From NCBI GenBank assembly GCA_019787685.1, contig JAHNUO010000026.1:388008-452007 (forward strand): a DNA stretch of 64,000 bases, given 5' to 3'. Made by a program: the position numbers and the translations under genes. Each line of letters opens with the position of its first letter. The first letter of the stretch is position 1. Of the stretch, positions 43,893-58,264 are shown piece by piece. Source of the stretch: Chiua virens. Taxonomy: Eukaryota; Basidiomycota; Agaricomycetes; Boletales; Boletaceae. A model generated the notes under the pieces. It saw only the letters and a list, made by a program, of their open reading frames with translations. It made no database searches and was not told the origin of the DNA.

Positions 43893-44509
43893 ACATGTCA
43901 GAGTACGATCGATTGAAGTCGTTTGACTTTGCGGAGCCAGTAAATAAACCATAGAGCTTATATGGACTCGTCAAATGGCGGGAATTGGGTTCCAGGTGGA
44001 GCTGCCAAGGAGGCGCCGCTTACAAATCGTTATGCAGAGTAGTAGTATATGACTCAGGCTATGTACGTGTGAAATAATCAGTAACCTTGCTGTTCACTGT
44101 GGAACAAATATTCCGCATCCCGGCGACTCGTGTCCTCTGTTCAACATGCGTAACATACGTTCAAACACTCATTCAAAATCATTATCAAGCTCGTCGACGA
44201 CATCTTGCAGCACTACCTCAAGAGGACGTGACTTCGGGTCGACATTCGTGGCACTGCGATCTTGTTTATCAGCCTCACTCTTTTCCCATGCGTGTGTGCG
44301 TCCATAACGGACTGGTAGATGTCCTCATCCGTCGTGTCAAAACTGTTGTACGTCTGTGTCCAAGTTGAGGAGCTCGGAAATGCTCATCCGGTGCGAGGGC
44401 TGAAGGATACCTGTCACCTCAAAGTTGTCTAGAGCGCTTTTGAGAAGGCTTTCAGACTCGGCAGCGGGGTCCGAGTCGTCGTGTGCTCTGGCAGTGACTA
44501 ATAATGACG
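43893..44509. other. Segment present in unit C flank but absent from B
   Basis: The flank reads GTAGTGTCCGAACA in both units, then diverges. B continues directly toward the word GAGAACTG(G)CCGTGAAGGC, while C has about 620 bp of other sequence first. No domain is recognised in its short frames (93 codons at most). Confidence 0.6.
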
Positions 44510-45480
44510 AGACAGTGAGAACTGGCCGTGAAGGCTCAGATAGAATCAATGATCCACCGCCAGCGATCTCGACCTACAACGCGTTCGTTAGTATTACTTC
44601 GCGATTCCGATAGTCAAAGACATACCCAACCATGCCCACCTTGACGAAGACCCGTTTGGCCGCTGGTGTAGCCTTTGAATGCACGAGTATGTCTCTGTCA
44701 GCGCGATGCCAAAAGGTCACACACCGACACCTGGTCCAATAACACACTGATCACTGCCGACCGACTCGCTGTCAACGTCATCGGGATCCGCATGGGCAGT
44801 TTGGCCGTCGTAGGGAGACTAAGCAACGCGATGATCGTGTGGCATAACAGACTGACCATTGGCAGTGGAACATGTGTCAATGAGAACGTCCGTATCGCAT
44901 CCGCTGCAAATGAGCACTCCCTACCTCATCCCGCTACTACATACTCCCCCGTTCCAGGGACGATTTCTCGTCTTGGTTCCAAGCCAACGCCACTTACCAC
45001 CAGGAATACCCCTTCCACCTCTGCTTTCGACATGCCGGCTCTCCTAATAACCCACCTAGTCAACAGTAAAGGACGAAAACATACGCATCACGCGACGCAA
45101 TACCACCTCTTCCACCCCACACGCTGTCGCATACTCCAGGAGTATCGGTTATGAGGGAGTCGACTGTACATGAGCACAAGTCTTCGAAAATAGCTTATTT
45201 AGTCAAGTTTCGGATCTGCTATCGGGAGATCCCGTGACAAATTTTGTTCACGCATTTCCAAGCTAAGCTGGCGCAGCTTAACCCATAATAAGAGTGGAAA
45301 CTTGAACCAGACTGGGGTATGTTCCGATCCAATCAAAACCTCATCAGTGGAGAAAGCTCCAACCCGGATCCTGACGGATGACAATAGGATTGCCATGTAA
45401 ACGACAAGCATCTCATCAACCTTGGCGCGCGTGACTGTAGGCGCCCGGTCATATCACATGTGCACCACGCTCATTGGTCA

Positions 45481-47711
45481 CTACGAACCTCCGCTCATCT
45501 CTAGCAACGCTTCGATACTCTTCCCCAGGTCCCCGCCGTTCGCTTCGAGCACCCACTCACGCACCTCGGCATCCATGCTAGGGAATATTTGCGCAAGCGT
45601 ACTCTGGGACGCCGCGCTTGCGTGTGCGTGTGCCCTGTCAATCTCGGCTTGTACCGCGGTCAAGTCGAGCGACGGCGTTGGCGTCCGGGATATATGTTGT
45701 CCCTGGGAAGGCGGTTGCAAATGTTGAGGGAACGGACTCGGAGAAGGTCCGGTTATGTATCGCCCATCTTGCCAGAGGGCAGATCCGGGTGCCTGGGGAA
45801 CGCCAGGAATAGCTATTGCAGCTGGGGTCGGTTTCAATGTGCCCATGTCCTCCGCAGCCAGAGGCACCCCACCTGGGGTTGGCGGGGCAGGTGATGGCCT
45901 GCGAACGCGGGGCTTATACGATGTCTGGATGGGCGATTGTGGTGCCTCTTGTCTCGTCTTGGATATGCTCCCCTCAGCCTGCCTAAATTTAGCAATCTGA
46001 TCAGGGTGTGCCCAATGTTGTTCTGTTTGATTGTCTGACCCTTCCTGAGTCCGTTCTCTCGCAAGTTCAAATGGCGCAAATGGTCCTGGAAGATATGTCA
46101 TCTTCTCGTCGAACGCATCGCTGAAGATACGACTGATTGCACCAAGCGGCTTGGACACCGCGTCCCCAGTCTTTTGAAGCAGTCGGCGCGCATCTTCACC
46201 TATACTCTGCGATTGAGAGGGAACGGACAATGTCAGTGGCTCAGCGGATTCTTCTCCTGCGTGGGGAGAGGGGAGGGAAGATCTGATAGAAGGTGCAAAC
46301 GACGACGTGGACGACGTTGGGGAGGCAGGAGACGAGGGTGGTAGTGACTGTATGGCTAATTCCACGTTTCTTTGGAGTTGCTGTCAGAATGAGAAGCAAA
46401 AGTGGCAATTAAGAACGCCTCACCGCTCAAATTCTTGTTGAGTGATATTTGAAACAGACGTGTAGTCCATCGTCTCGATAAATTGAACGGCACCCATCTA
46501 CATCAGATCTGACTTGTAGACAAATTCAGGATTCGCCCGAATTATCCACTCACGAGACTTGACAAGTAATAGCCGGCCTCGCTCTGTAACTTTGCGGGAT
46601 TCCGGAAGCGACTTATGAATCTGTTGGTCTGATGAGGATGTCGAGCTAGAAAGGGAGGACAAGCATACTCCACGTTAGAGAGGAGGTGGTCTGGGTTTGC
46701 TTTGAGGACGACAAAGATGAGAACAGGGACAAATGAATCTGCTCCTTCGTCTTTTCGCAAGTGACGGAGAAGACCTTGGTATTCGCATGGTCGTCGATCA
46801 CTGCAAGGGGAGTGACATGACAAAATACTGACCGAATATGACCTTGCAGCAGTTGAGGATGCATATTAATTTGTCCCTTGGTGCCTTGTAATGGTTGACT
46901 TTACATAATTCTATGAGGGGGACAGTCAAGGCGAGGAAATGAATTTGATATGATAAGATAAAATACCTTGTTGGGCGAACTCGAGAAAGCCTGTGATACC
47001 AGGCTCTATACTCTCCAGCTCGGGAATGTCTAGATGAGAAGGTTTGATCCAATGGAACAGGCTGATTCTCTGTGCCAGGATGCGATCGCGTTCAAGATCG
47101 TCTGCGGTGACGGGGCGTGGAGGAGTTATGAGGATGAGAGAAGGAGTGAACGTGCTGGGGGATGGGGTGGATGAGAGCTGGCAGGACGAACGTGCAATGG
47201 GACGAACAAGTCGTAAAGCTTATTCATGACGAGCTTCTCCATGCCTTCCATGGCATTGTCGAATTCGATGTCAGAGACATTTCGCCACACGTCAGATTCT
47301 CTCATCTTTGCGGTGATGAACTGAAGAAACGGGAGGATTGAGCTGAATCAAGCGGTATCTGGCATGGTCATACATTCAAGAAATCGTTGATGACTTTGAC
47401 TTGATCGTTGACGGTAAACGTTCTCTTGGAGAAATTGCTGAGAAAGCTGGAAATGGAAGGTGGTTAGCGGTAGTGGTGACAAGCGAGAAAAAGACTTGCG
47501 ATCGAAGATACTTTGCGATGGGTTCCGCAGCACGGGACTTCATCTGATCGAGGAACGTCTGAAAGTCAAACTGGGGTTCCTTGTCCTTGGGAGGTGGGGT
47601 TGCAGATCGCGTTGTGGGGGCAGAGTGAGGGGGAGAAACGTTTGCTTGCGGTTGTGCGGCAAGGGACTCGAGAGGTAGTGACTTTGCAGAGTCCATGGAT
47701 AGGGGACGCAT
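45481..47711 (-). CDS. VPS9: VPS9-domain Rab5 exchange factor with C-terminal CUE domain
   Basis: VPS9 activates Rab5-type GTPases (Vps21) on endosomes and its CUE domain binds ubiquitin. From 47711 the protein reads MRPLSMDSAKSLPLESLAA; ATG 47696 is an alternative. FDFQTFLDQMKSRAAEPIAK opens the helical bundle, HWIKPSHLDIPELE is spliced across an intron, and the VPS9 core has NHYKAPRDKLICILNCCKVI, ADSFVPVLIFVVLKANPDHL and LQSEAGYYLSSL. A long Ser/Pro-rich linker follows. The C-terminal block LAQIFPSMDAEVREWVLEAN is the CUE domain, ending MSGGS with TAG at 45481-45483. The order VPS9 then CUE matches the yeast protein. About seven introns are needed. Confidence 0.92.
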
Positions 47712-47912
47712 TCGAGGACGTACTACGGATGGAATGGAGAATGTCGATGGGGTGTACTGTGTTGGTCAACGAGGAGGTCATGACCCACGTGATGAATCTA
47801 GTTTACCACGTGTAGTTACTCCGGACCTTGTTTTGCTCTTTTAATCCCCTTCTTCTGATAAGCTCCTCTCCCTCTCCCCCTGCTCACCCGAACGTGTCCT
47901 CGTCGTCTCTAG

Positions 47913-50814
47913 ATGGCGACATATCTCCCCGTCTTACTCGGCTCCGTAAATGCCATCCCAGACGACTCTGCCGTCCCTGACCTTCCCCGCGGTCAAGTCG
48001 ACTATCTCTCACATAATTGGCGCGAAGAGGACGTCTGGCGCTCATGGCGAAGCATGACCCGTCTCAAGAACGAAATCGCCAATGGCGTCCGTCTCGAAAA
48101 CGCTTCTTGGCGCACCTGGTGGAAACAGAGGAATGGCCTCAAAACAGTCACCCCAGAGACTCTCAACTGGTCTGTCCTCTTTTTCTCCTATCCCTCATTC
48201 TCGAGTCCTTGCCCCTTCCCTTTTCCCCTCCAATTTTCACTTTCCCACTCTGACACTCGCTCGTCACCAGGCTCAAGGACTCCGACGTCACCTGGCTATA
48301 TGGCCCCCTCCACACCGCCGAACCAACTCCCAAACCGTCCCCCAGTGTCGTTGGTATCCTCGACCTCCCCTCCTCCCCATCTCCCTCCCTCGACGGCTCA
48401 GCCGTGACCCGGAAACCCATCCTCAAACACCGCTCCATCTGCGAGCTCCTCACATCCGACTTCCCCCAGTCCCCGGTCCTCAGCCCCCCGGATTCCGAGG
48501 AAGAGGAAGATGCGCCACAGATCATGTCGGATGGTGACCCAGGTTCGCCCCACAAGCTGATTCGCCCCTCGTTAATGCACACCAAGAGCGACACCCACAT
48601 CACCCGCTGGGGTCCTAATCGGGCGTTTAGACGGGACTCGCCACCCCGCGTCGTCGGGGAAATGCCGGCTTCCAGTCTCCTCCAATCCGACTCACCGCCT
48701 TCATCCGTTGTTCCCGGACAGAAACGTAAGCACATCAGCTTCAACACTTTTGTAGAGCAATGCATCGCCATCGACAAACCGAAAAAGAAGCGCCCCCACT
48801 ACTCTACCGCACATCCCCAATTTGGTCACTCCTACCCCCTCGATGATGACGGGTCCGTGTCCAATCCTCTCCTTCTTTCCAGCTGCTAATTTCTCTTCCC
48901 AGGTATGACGAGGACTCGGAGGATGGTGTTATCGACGAGGTCGACGAGATGCTCTTTGACGACGACGACGACGACAAACACCCCGACACCCCTCCTCACC
49001 CGTACTCCCAAATAGCCCCTCCCCTCCCTCCCCACCACTCCCCGCCACCTCAAACTGTCTCCCCGCCCTCTTCATCCTCTACTTCTGAAGAGGAGGAAGA
49101 CGATGACGTCCTCCAGATGCGTGTCCGCCACGCCACAACCCCTCCCGCGGCCATCCCCCGTTCACCATCCCACTCCTCATCCTCCACTTCTTCTTCGCCA
49201 CGTTCACGCACATCCAAGGCTCGTTCCCCGTCATATGCGCCTGCTCAGCGTATGGGCGCTGGCAACAGTTTCATGCGCTCCCCAAGTACCGACAAAGAAC
49301 TTGTTACCATTGCCTTCATTGCTCCAACCATGCTCAAAACAAAGCTCGACGACGACGACGACGATGACGACAACTTCCTACCGCCACAAGCCCCTCTACA
49401 TGCGCACACCCGCCGTACCCGCAGTTCTCATAATGGAAAGGACACCTCTCCTCACGGCTCACATGATTCTCCTGTCGAGCTTGTTTACGTGCCTCCATCC
49501 TATGCTTACCCTGTGTCCGAGGATAACGAGGAGTTGGTCGAGGGCAGCAGACAGACAACAGAGTATGAGGCTACGTTGACAGACCAGCCTCGCATACTTG
49601 ATCAGCCACTTCCCGATGTGGTCCCAACCCCAGTTTCTCGGCAAGATCACAACGTGGACTTGATTGACCCTATGCAGCTTCTTGGTCCAGGGGTTGATCC
49701 CAAGGCCACTCGCATATCTGTCCCCGAGGACACTTCCAGTATCACATGTGAAGGGAGTCCGGCTGGTCCCGAGGTCATCGTCAGTTCTCCGGATGGCCAC
49801 GCAGAAACCCCTCGCTCAAGGTCACGGTCGAAATCTCGAAGCCGGTCGCGTTCTCGTACCCCTTCTCCAAATACGATCGCTTCATCGACCAACACCGCTG
49901 CCTCGAGTTCAGCTGTTGTCCTTCCTCGTGCCTATGCACCTACCCTGGGTACAGGTGGTGCCTTTCTGGTTCCATCAGATTCCGGCATTTCACGAGGCCG
50001 CTCTGCGTCTTCCCCGTCACTGTCTTCGCAGGGACAAGCCGAACAGTCCCGTGGCCGCAGTATCACACGAACGTCGTCGTTTTCGGATCGGGAGAGTCTT
50101 ACTACCGGCAGTCCACTCGGCAGCCTGAGTCCCGACGGAAATGTCGGGCTCGGTATAGGCAGTGTTGGCGTGCGAGATCGGGAGCGTGACGCAAAAGGTG
50201 ACAAAGAGGGTAGATGGAACACGGAAAGAGGTCGGGATCGAAATTCGCGAAGATCCGGTTCGCATTCAGGTTCTGGGTCCAGTTCCAGCTTGAGCCCCGA
50301 AGCTCCACATACTAGCATTGCTGCGGGCGCTGCCTTGAATCGACCCGAGCCATCTGTTCCTGAGGTGCGGAAGAAGTATACTGCGGAATCTTCCTCGTCC
50401 GGATCTTCCACCGTTACCAGCGTCTCAGCATGTGCCGCCCGCTCACCGCCACGTCTCGTCCTGGATGCTAAGCCGATTACTCAGACGAGCTATACCGAGG
50501 CGCCATCTAGCACAATACCCATTTCTCCCAGTCTTGCGCAAGAGGAACAAGAATCCATCTCACGTCAACCTACGCCCGGCAATTCGCCAGTCCTTCCTAT
50601 GTACTCCTATATTCCCTCAAAGTCATCTCCGCCGCCGCATGCTATTCGCCATGAACGGAAATCTTCTGGAAGTTCCAGGAGCCCCACCCGGAGAGGAGAG
50701 GAAAGTCAACAAGACACTTTGGTCGGTCGTGCAGTTGAAATCATGTCCAACGCCGGCGCTTTCCTGGGTTCTTTCTGGCACAGCGGAGCTCCCGCTAGCG
50801 TCACGACCTCATGA
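47913..50814 (+). CDS. REG1: REG1-like protein phosphatase 1 regulatory subunit
   Basis: Reg1 directs PP1 (Glc7) to Snf1 and other targets in glucose repression. The N-terminus carries the fungal domain known from Reg1 and AreA-like proteins (PF08550 type): VDYLSHNWREEDVWRSWRSM, NGVRLENASWRTWWKQRN. After an intron (about 48170-48270) come LKDSDVTWLYGPLH and, near 48750, KRKHISFNTFVEQCIAID, which resembles the conserved Reg1 block with an RVxF-like PP1-docking segment. A second intron (about 48853-48903) leads to a 620-codon exon with an Asp run and long Ser/Arg/Pro-rich disordered sequence (for example RSRSRSKSRSRSRSRTPSP), ending at 50814. The domain assignment is firm; the exact pathway is inferred from yeast. 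Confidence 0.85.
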
Positions 50815-51246
50815 CCTCCGGGGTTCAATGTACGTTACGTGGTTCTGGCCACGCTATTGTCGGTTTTCTTTACTTATATTTTGGAATTATTGGTCTTGTG
50901 CTTGGGTCACCCCCTTTTTTCATACGTCCAGCTTGTCTCCATTGCATTAGTACATATTTACCCACTGGACCATTCCTTCTTTTTTTTCTTTGGTTGGATG
51001 CCCCAGGTGCAGGCTTTTATGTTTAATCTGTTGCAGTCGTCCTTTTATGATACAAACTCAAAGGTTAATGATGCTTTGCGTCTACCCCTTGTCAATGTTT
51101 CATTGTGGTACTGGTAGCGCCGGCTCACGCTCGTGTACATACATGTTGTACTACTCGCGGTTCCCCCCAATATCCTATTGGTTCGAATATTTTGTGCTCT
51201 TGTATCAATAATCAATGACAGCCACGCCTCGAAGTGGACGATCAAT
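50815..51246. other. Intergenic between REG1-like and NAD(P)H-hydrate dehydratase genes
   Basis: About 430 bp, AT-rich, with no protein-like sequence. It should contain the REG1-like 3' end and the next promoter. Confidence 0.5.
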
Positions 51247-52456
51247 ATGCCCGTTCCAAAAACCATCCTCAATCAAATAAAACAAATCATTCCACCCCTT
51301 GATGGGACCCTTCACAAAGGCCAGTCAGGTACGTCATCGTCGAGATGGGCGAGCGCTTGAGACCAAGACATGCATGCAGGCAGGGTGGGCGTCCTGGGAG
51401 GGGCCCTCGAGTGTGTCATTCCATCGTTTGACCTCGCCAGATCACTCATTCACGGCGACATAGCTACACTGGCGCGCCGTTCTTTGCGGCCATGTCTGCG
51501 CTTCGCTTGGTACGCATCGTCTAGTTGGAACGGGGATCTGACATGGACGATCTGTCTACAGGGTGCGGACCTCTCCCACGTCATCTGTGCGCCGACAGCA
51601 GCGCAAGCGATTAAATCCTACTCGCCCGACCTGATCGTCCATCCCATCCTCTGTGATGATGCGTACGTGCTCGTATCGTATCTACCGTACTGACATGACG
51701 CATACACGCAGTCCGCAAGACAAGGTGAGACAAGAACTCGACAGCATCCTCGCCCGGCTGCACGTGCTCGTGCTTGGACCGGGTCTCGGCCGGGAGACCT
51801 ACATGCAACACTACGCCCGGACGGCGCTCGTCCTTGCACGCGCGCGCGCCATGTTCGTCGTGCTCGATGCGGATGCGCTGTGGATGGTGGGACAAGAGCT
51901 GGCGTTGGTGCGGGGGTACCGCCGAGCGGTGCTGACGCCCAACGTGGTCGAGTTCCAGCGGTTGTGTGATGCGGTGGGGGTTGGAGAGGGCGAGCCTGGG
52001 GGACGGGCTGCGGGGGTGTCGAGACGGCTTGGGGGGGTGGTGGTGCTCGAAAAGGGCGCCAAGGACGTAGTGGCGTGTGATACGACGGGGGAGGCGGCGG
52101 CGGCGAGGGAGGTGGTGGAGGTGGATGTCGAGGGGGGGCTGAAACGGTGTGGGGGGCAAGGGGACGTGTTGAGTGGGTGTGTGGGGACGATGCTGGCGTG
52201 GGGGAAGTGCTATGAGGGGGGTGCGTTTGGGTGCGTGTCGTTCATGTTTCTGCGTGTGGGATGTGCTGAGGGAGATAGGGATGGAACGCTGGCGGTGTCG
52301 AGGCTGCCGATCTTGGCTGCGATCGGGGGGAGCATGGTGACGCGGGCGAGCAGCAGGCGGGCGTTTTTGGTGGAAGGACGGGCTGTTGTGACGGAGGATA
52401 TGATACCACAGCTGGGTAAAGCATTCGCGGAGATATTCGACGGAAAGAAAGTGTAG
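51247..52456 (+). CDS. NNR2: ATP-dependent (S)-NAD(P)H-hydrate dehydratase
   Basis: This metabolite-repair enzyme (NAXD in animals, YKL151C in yeast) converts damaged NAD(P)H hydrate back to NAD(P)H. The start is ATG 51247 ([20 protein letters not shown]). Short introns then join into [20 protein letters not shown] and [17 protein letters not shown]. The ribokinase-like core has [51 protein letters not shown] and the signature [20 protein letters not shown] last intron (about 52220-52303) leads to [20 protein letters not shown] and the stop at 52454-52456. The exon from 51720 is unusually GC-rich. Order and length fit the family well. Confidence 0.92.
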
Positions 52457-52542
52457 AGCGGGTACGAACGGAGACCGTCACGTGTACTCGGAACGTCATT
52501 GATAAAAGCGGTCGATTCGAGTCGATTGGAGCTTCGTCTACG

Positions 52543-54559
<2,017 letters not shown>

Positions 54560-55889
54560 GTAGCAAAGAGCCCAAGTGGGGGATGTGGCATACTCGATTT
54601 GTACGATGCGTGCGTGGAAATAGATGTCGTGTTTGTCTTGTGGGCGAATCACGGTGGGGGGTTCATCTCCGAGCAATCACCACTGAGTGGAGTGAGTGGA
54701 GGTATATATCCATGTTGGGTCCCGGACCTGGGCTGATCTACAGATTGCAACGCGCCGTGGAGACGGGTCGTTGATCGCACGAGGTTTGCATGCCAGGGTA
54801 ATACGTATACACCACGGGCTGAGATGCGATGTGACCCGCGGGCTCGCGCTATCGTCCCTCCAATAATATGCACGCTCCACCTTCCAAACTTGTCGTCGCC
54901 CGTCCGTGATTCAACGTTGATTCTCCCGATGAGGCACACGAAGACAGCTCCACCTGCCCTGTTCTTCCAAAGACGCTCCAACGCGGTATCCAAACCGAGC
55001 GCGAACAAGGGGTTTAGCCGGAGATGTCCTTATTGACATATCGCCCAGTGGAATATGAAGGTAACGATGACATGATCCCGTTGTACCGGACCACTGGCAA
55101 CGCCGTGGACATGGGCATAAATGAATCCGTTTCAAACATGTTGCGCCGTGTCGGTGGATGACACCGAGATGAATACCGCAACGTGTGAAACTACAACTTT
55201 GTACGTGCTGAACCGAGCACCAAGTTGAACACGACCGGCCCGGGTGAAAGAAATCAACTCAAATCAAGCATTGTTGGCAATGAGAGTCGGCGCGTTGACC
55301 GGCGAAGATGTTGTAATCAGATACACGCATGCTGGTGGAGTATACCACTGATTGAGCCTTGCCGTCATGATCGTGATCATGATTGATTATCAAGGACTAT
55401 CGTAGCCATAGTATGCTCCAAATGCCCACGTTGCCGTCCGCGTCATGACGCACTAGCGGACACAAGTGGGTTCAGACGTTCAAGCCCGCTTCGCTTGGGC
55501 CGCAAATCTTTGAGTTGGACGTGGGCTGGATGGGACGGAAATAACGTCAGCCGAACAGCTTCGTAGCCCCTGGACAGATCCACTTCCCCATCCAGGCGCG
55601 TATACTTTCCCTCAAAATAGATATCGTGATCAATTTTCCACTCGTCTTCTCGCTGTTCTCTTCGCATCATGGAAATTAGTGCAACCTTGATGGCTTGAAA
55701 CGATCTCATCATTGCGCCGCAACACCTGCGCTTGTGGGTTGACATTTACCGTTACAGTACACATGACCCCCCAAGTCTGTGAATAAAAGACAGCTCGGTA
55801 TAAAATGGACATGTCCGTCCCGGATTCTGATCTTTTTGAACGCGGTTCCCTCTGCCGTCTTTCGTTTTCCTCCTGACGGGTCCTTTCTG
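54560..55889. other. Intergenic, with one doubtful small ORF
   Basis: About 1.3 kb. A minus-strand frame of 100 codons (55745-55443, MSTHKRRCCGAMMRSFQA) has protein-like composition but no homologue I recognise and no support from context. The rest shows nothing notable. Confidence 0.4.
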
Positions 55890-57092
55890 ATGTACGCTCG
55901 TTTTTTGTGTCTGTTGGCCGTACTCCCATTTGGCACGTCGGTGGGTGCGTGGGGCGCTGGGGCCCAGCACAAGATTGTGAAGAGGTACACCCTTCAAAAA
56001 AAATATCAGGCGAACGATTTCTTCACGTACGCGTCCTTTTCCACCTGTTGTGTTCGTACGAGATGATGTCGCTGTCTTCACTGTTTAGAGACTGGACGTT
56101 CTTCACTGGCAACGACCCAACGGGTGGAAATGTGAACTACGTGAGCATGGATGATGCACAGTCACAGGGACTTGCCTATGTGGATTCCTCGGACAACACG
56201 CTCGTTCTTGCTGTCGACTCCACGAGTGATGTCTCCGCAGGCGGAAACCGCAACTCGTGAGACGACTCGTTACGTTGACTTGGAGCGTGGTTCACTGATT
56301 GGATACCGGTAGGGTTCGCATTACGTCAAACGATGACTACACGGGTGGTTTGTTCATCTTGGATGCCGTCGCGATGCCTGTTGGGTGTGGCACGTGGCCA
56401 AGCTTCTGGGTACGTCGTGTCCAAAGAGGCGGTACGGGCCAATTCTGAGATCCGGATGTCGACAGACCAATGGTCCGAACTGGCCTGAGGGCGGTGAAAT
56501 CGATATCATCGAAGGGGTCAACGACCAAGCGAACAACCAGATGACGCTGCACAGCGGCACGTCCAACGCCTGCACGATCGATTCGTCGAACAAGGGCAGT
56601 GGTCAGGTGCTGAACAAAAACTGTTACAGCAACCAAACGTCCGATTCTGGGTGTTCTATCAAGGATCCGAGCACGAGTTCGTTTGGCTATGGCTTCAACG
56701 CAGCCAATGGCGGCGTGTTCGCGCTTCAGTGGGATGCCTCGACGGGCATGTCCATGTGGCATTTCTCGCGCAGTAGCATTCCTTCGGACATTTCCGGTGG
56801 GTCGCCTACGCCTTCAAACTGGGGCGAAGCAACGGGCTTCTGGAGTGCCTCGACGTGCAACATTTCGGCCAACTTTTACAGCCACGCGATTATCATCGAT
56901 ACCACGATTTGTGGCAACTGGGCTGGGAGTGAGTATAGCCAGTCTGGCTGTTCCGGGACGTGTTCTCAGATGGTGTCAAACGCGACCAACTTTGCGAGTG
57001 AGTTTCCGGATTGTCGTGGATGTGTGTGTCGCTCACGTTTGATGCACTTAGACGCTAAATGGAAGGTCAACTATGTCGCCGTGTACCAATAG
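55890..57092 (+). CDS. Secreted GH16 beta-glucanase (laminarinase type), copy 1
   Basis: GH16 enzymes of this type cut beta-1,3(4)-glucans of cell walls. ATG 55890 opens a signal peptide (MYARFLCLLAVLPFGTSVGA) and a short basic propeptide. The mature part has YVDSSDNTLVLAVDST, GGLFILDAVAMPVGCGTWPS, the catalytic motif GGEIDIIEGVNDQ (E-x-D-x-x-E with nucleophile and acid/base Glu), MTLHSGTSNACT, GVFALQWDASTGMSMWHFSR and the C-terminal DAKWKVNYVAVYQ. Five introns are placed between these blocks, for example at DFFT/DWTFFTG (about 56028-56089). It is a tandem paralogue of the gene at 58265. Confidence 0.93.
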
Positions 57093-58264
57093 GCGTGACT
57101 CACGCACCAAACTCGTTCTTTGCTTTGATACCCTTCGAGGGCGCTGTATTGCAACATAGATCCTCCTTTGATAATTTACTTTATTATTGCCAGTGAGTGA
57201 ATTTCCGAGGGCGGAAAGATGGCTTTGAAGAGGGGTGATTGAAAAAGGGAGAATGAAAGGCTTACCTTTGCTTCCGGATCGGACGGAAAAGTGCAAAGGA
57301 ATATCTGCCCTCAATATGCAGGTCGGACGGAAATATGGTCAAGATTGGAAGAGGGCTGTTCGAACCTGGTTGCCAAGGTCAAGTGTATCATCGGCAAAGG
57401 AAAATCGCAGATTGGCAACAGCCAGTGCATCGCGAGGGATCGAAACTTGAAAGCGTCCGACTCGGAGTGTGAGGGAAAGGGAAGAGAAGATCGATCTGCG
57501 GGCTGGCGAGCCTCCGAGGGAAGTGCATGTCCGCTCGGGTCGTTGTCCCGTTGAATCGTGTTAGCGTGCTTTGATTGAATTCGCCCACCAGGCCGTCAAA
57601 AGTCTGTCATGGTGGAGTGATTCGGGGAATGGATGGACGGAGGTTGTAACATGACGAAACGACGCAGTTTGGCTGTTCAACGTCGGCCCGTGAGATAGAA
57701 AATCAATATCCGAGCTTCAACCCGTGCTATCAGCACGTAGTTCCGTCTTTTGCTCGGCCATCACTTTAGTTGATCAGGATAATGCTGGCCATCGCATGGG
57801 TATCCTTGACACTCTGAACCCTCGTGTCGTGCTGTGTTCCCGATCCGGACAATGGCTGCCACAGCCGCCTCGTTCAACACGCTCTGGGATGGGCATTGAT
57901 AAGATTTACTCGCTGTTCGGCTCTTGTCATCGAACCTTCATGCCGTGGTTCTATTGGTTCTGTGGGCTCTGGGATTCGGAGAAATGGAACCCATTGTAAG
58001 TTTTTTCTCTTTCCGATTTCCTCTTTGTGGAAGGCACAATAAACCTTTTCCCCCATTACGACAAGCCTTGTATATTAATGGCACAAGGCAGGGGGCCACC
58101 TGGACGTCTGGACAACCACACCATTCCTGACAGCCTGGGTCCGCAGCTGCGTGGCAATACACTGGTTCTCTGGAAGACCAACATAAGTCACGACCGGCTC
58201 TATTCTTGAATCCCTTGCCCTTCCGTCTTTCGTCCAAGTTTTTCTTTCTTCATCGTGTACAGGC
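57093..58264. other. Intergenic between the two GH16 genes
   Basis: About 1.17 kb with no protein-like frame that could be supported. It carries the promoter of the second GH16 gene, including a pyrimidine-rich run (58205-58255) right before its start. Confidence 0.5.

Larger units (their letters stand above)
40640..45212 (+). mobile_element. Repeat unit C: NTPase-nuclease gene with 3' flank
   Basis: Unit C shares its promoter block (about 40650-40980) with A and its distal 3' flank (44510-45212) with B, ending at the same TTATTTAGTCAAGTTTCG word. Compared with B, about 620 bp (43893-44509) are inserted or replaced inside the 3' flank. No inverted flank copy was found on the left, where transposon DNA begins. 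Confidence 0.6.

Noticed and set aside
44087..45154. Frames of 60-160 codons in the 3' flank of unit C (and similar ones at 27041-27442)
   Set aside because: The corresponding frames in B and C do not keep the same reading frame through their indels, so they are repeat sequence rather than a conserved protein.
48163..48777. 204-codon minus-strand frame
   Set aside because: Antisense shadow of the REG1-like gene in a low-complexity region.
51611..52159. 182-codon minus-strand frame
   Set aside because: Antisense to the GC-rich exon of the NAD(P)H-hydrate dehydratase, where high GC suppresses stops on both strands.
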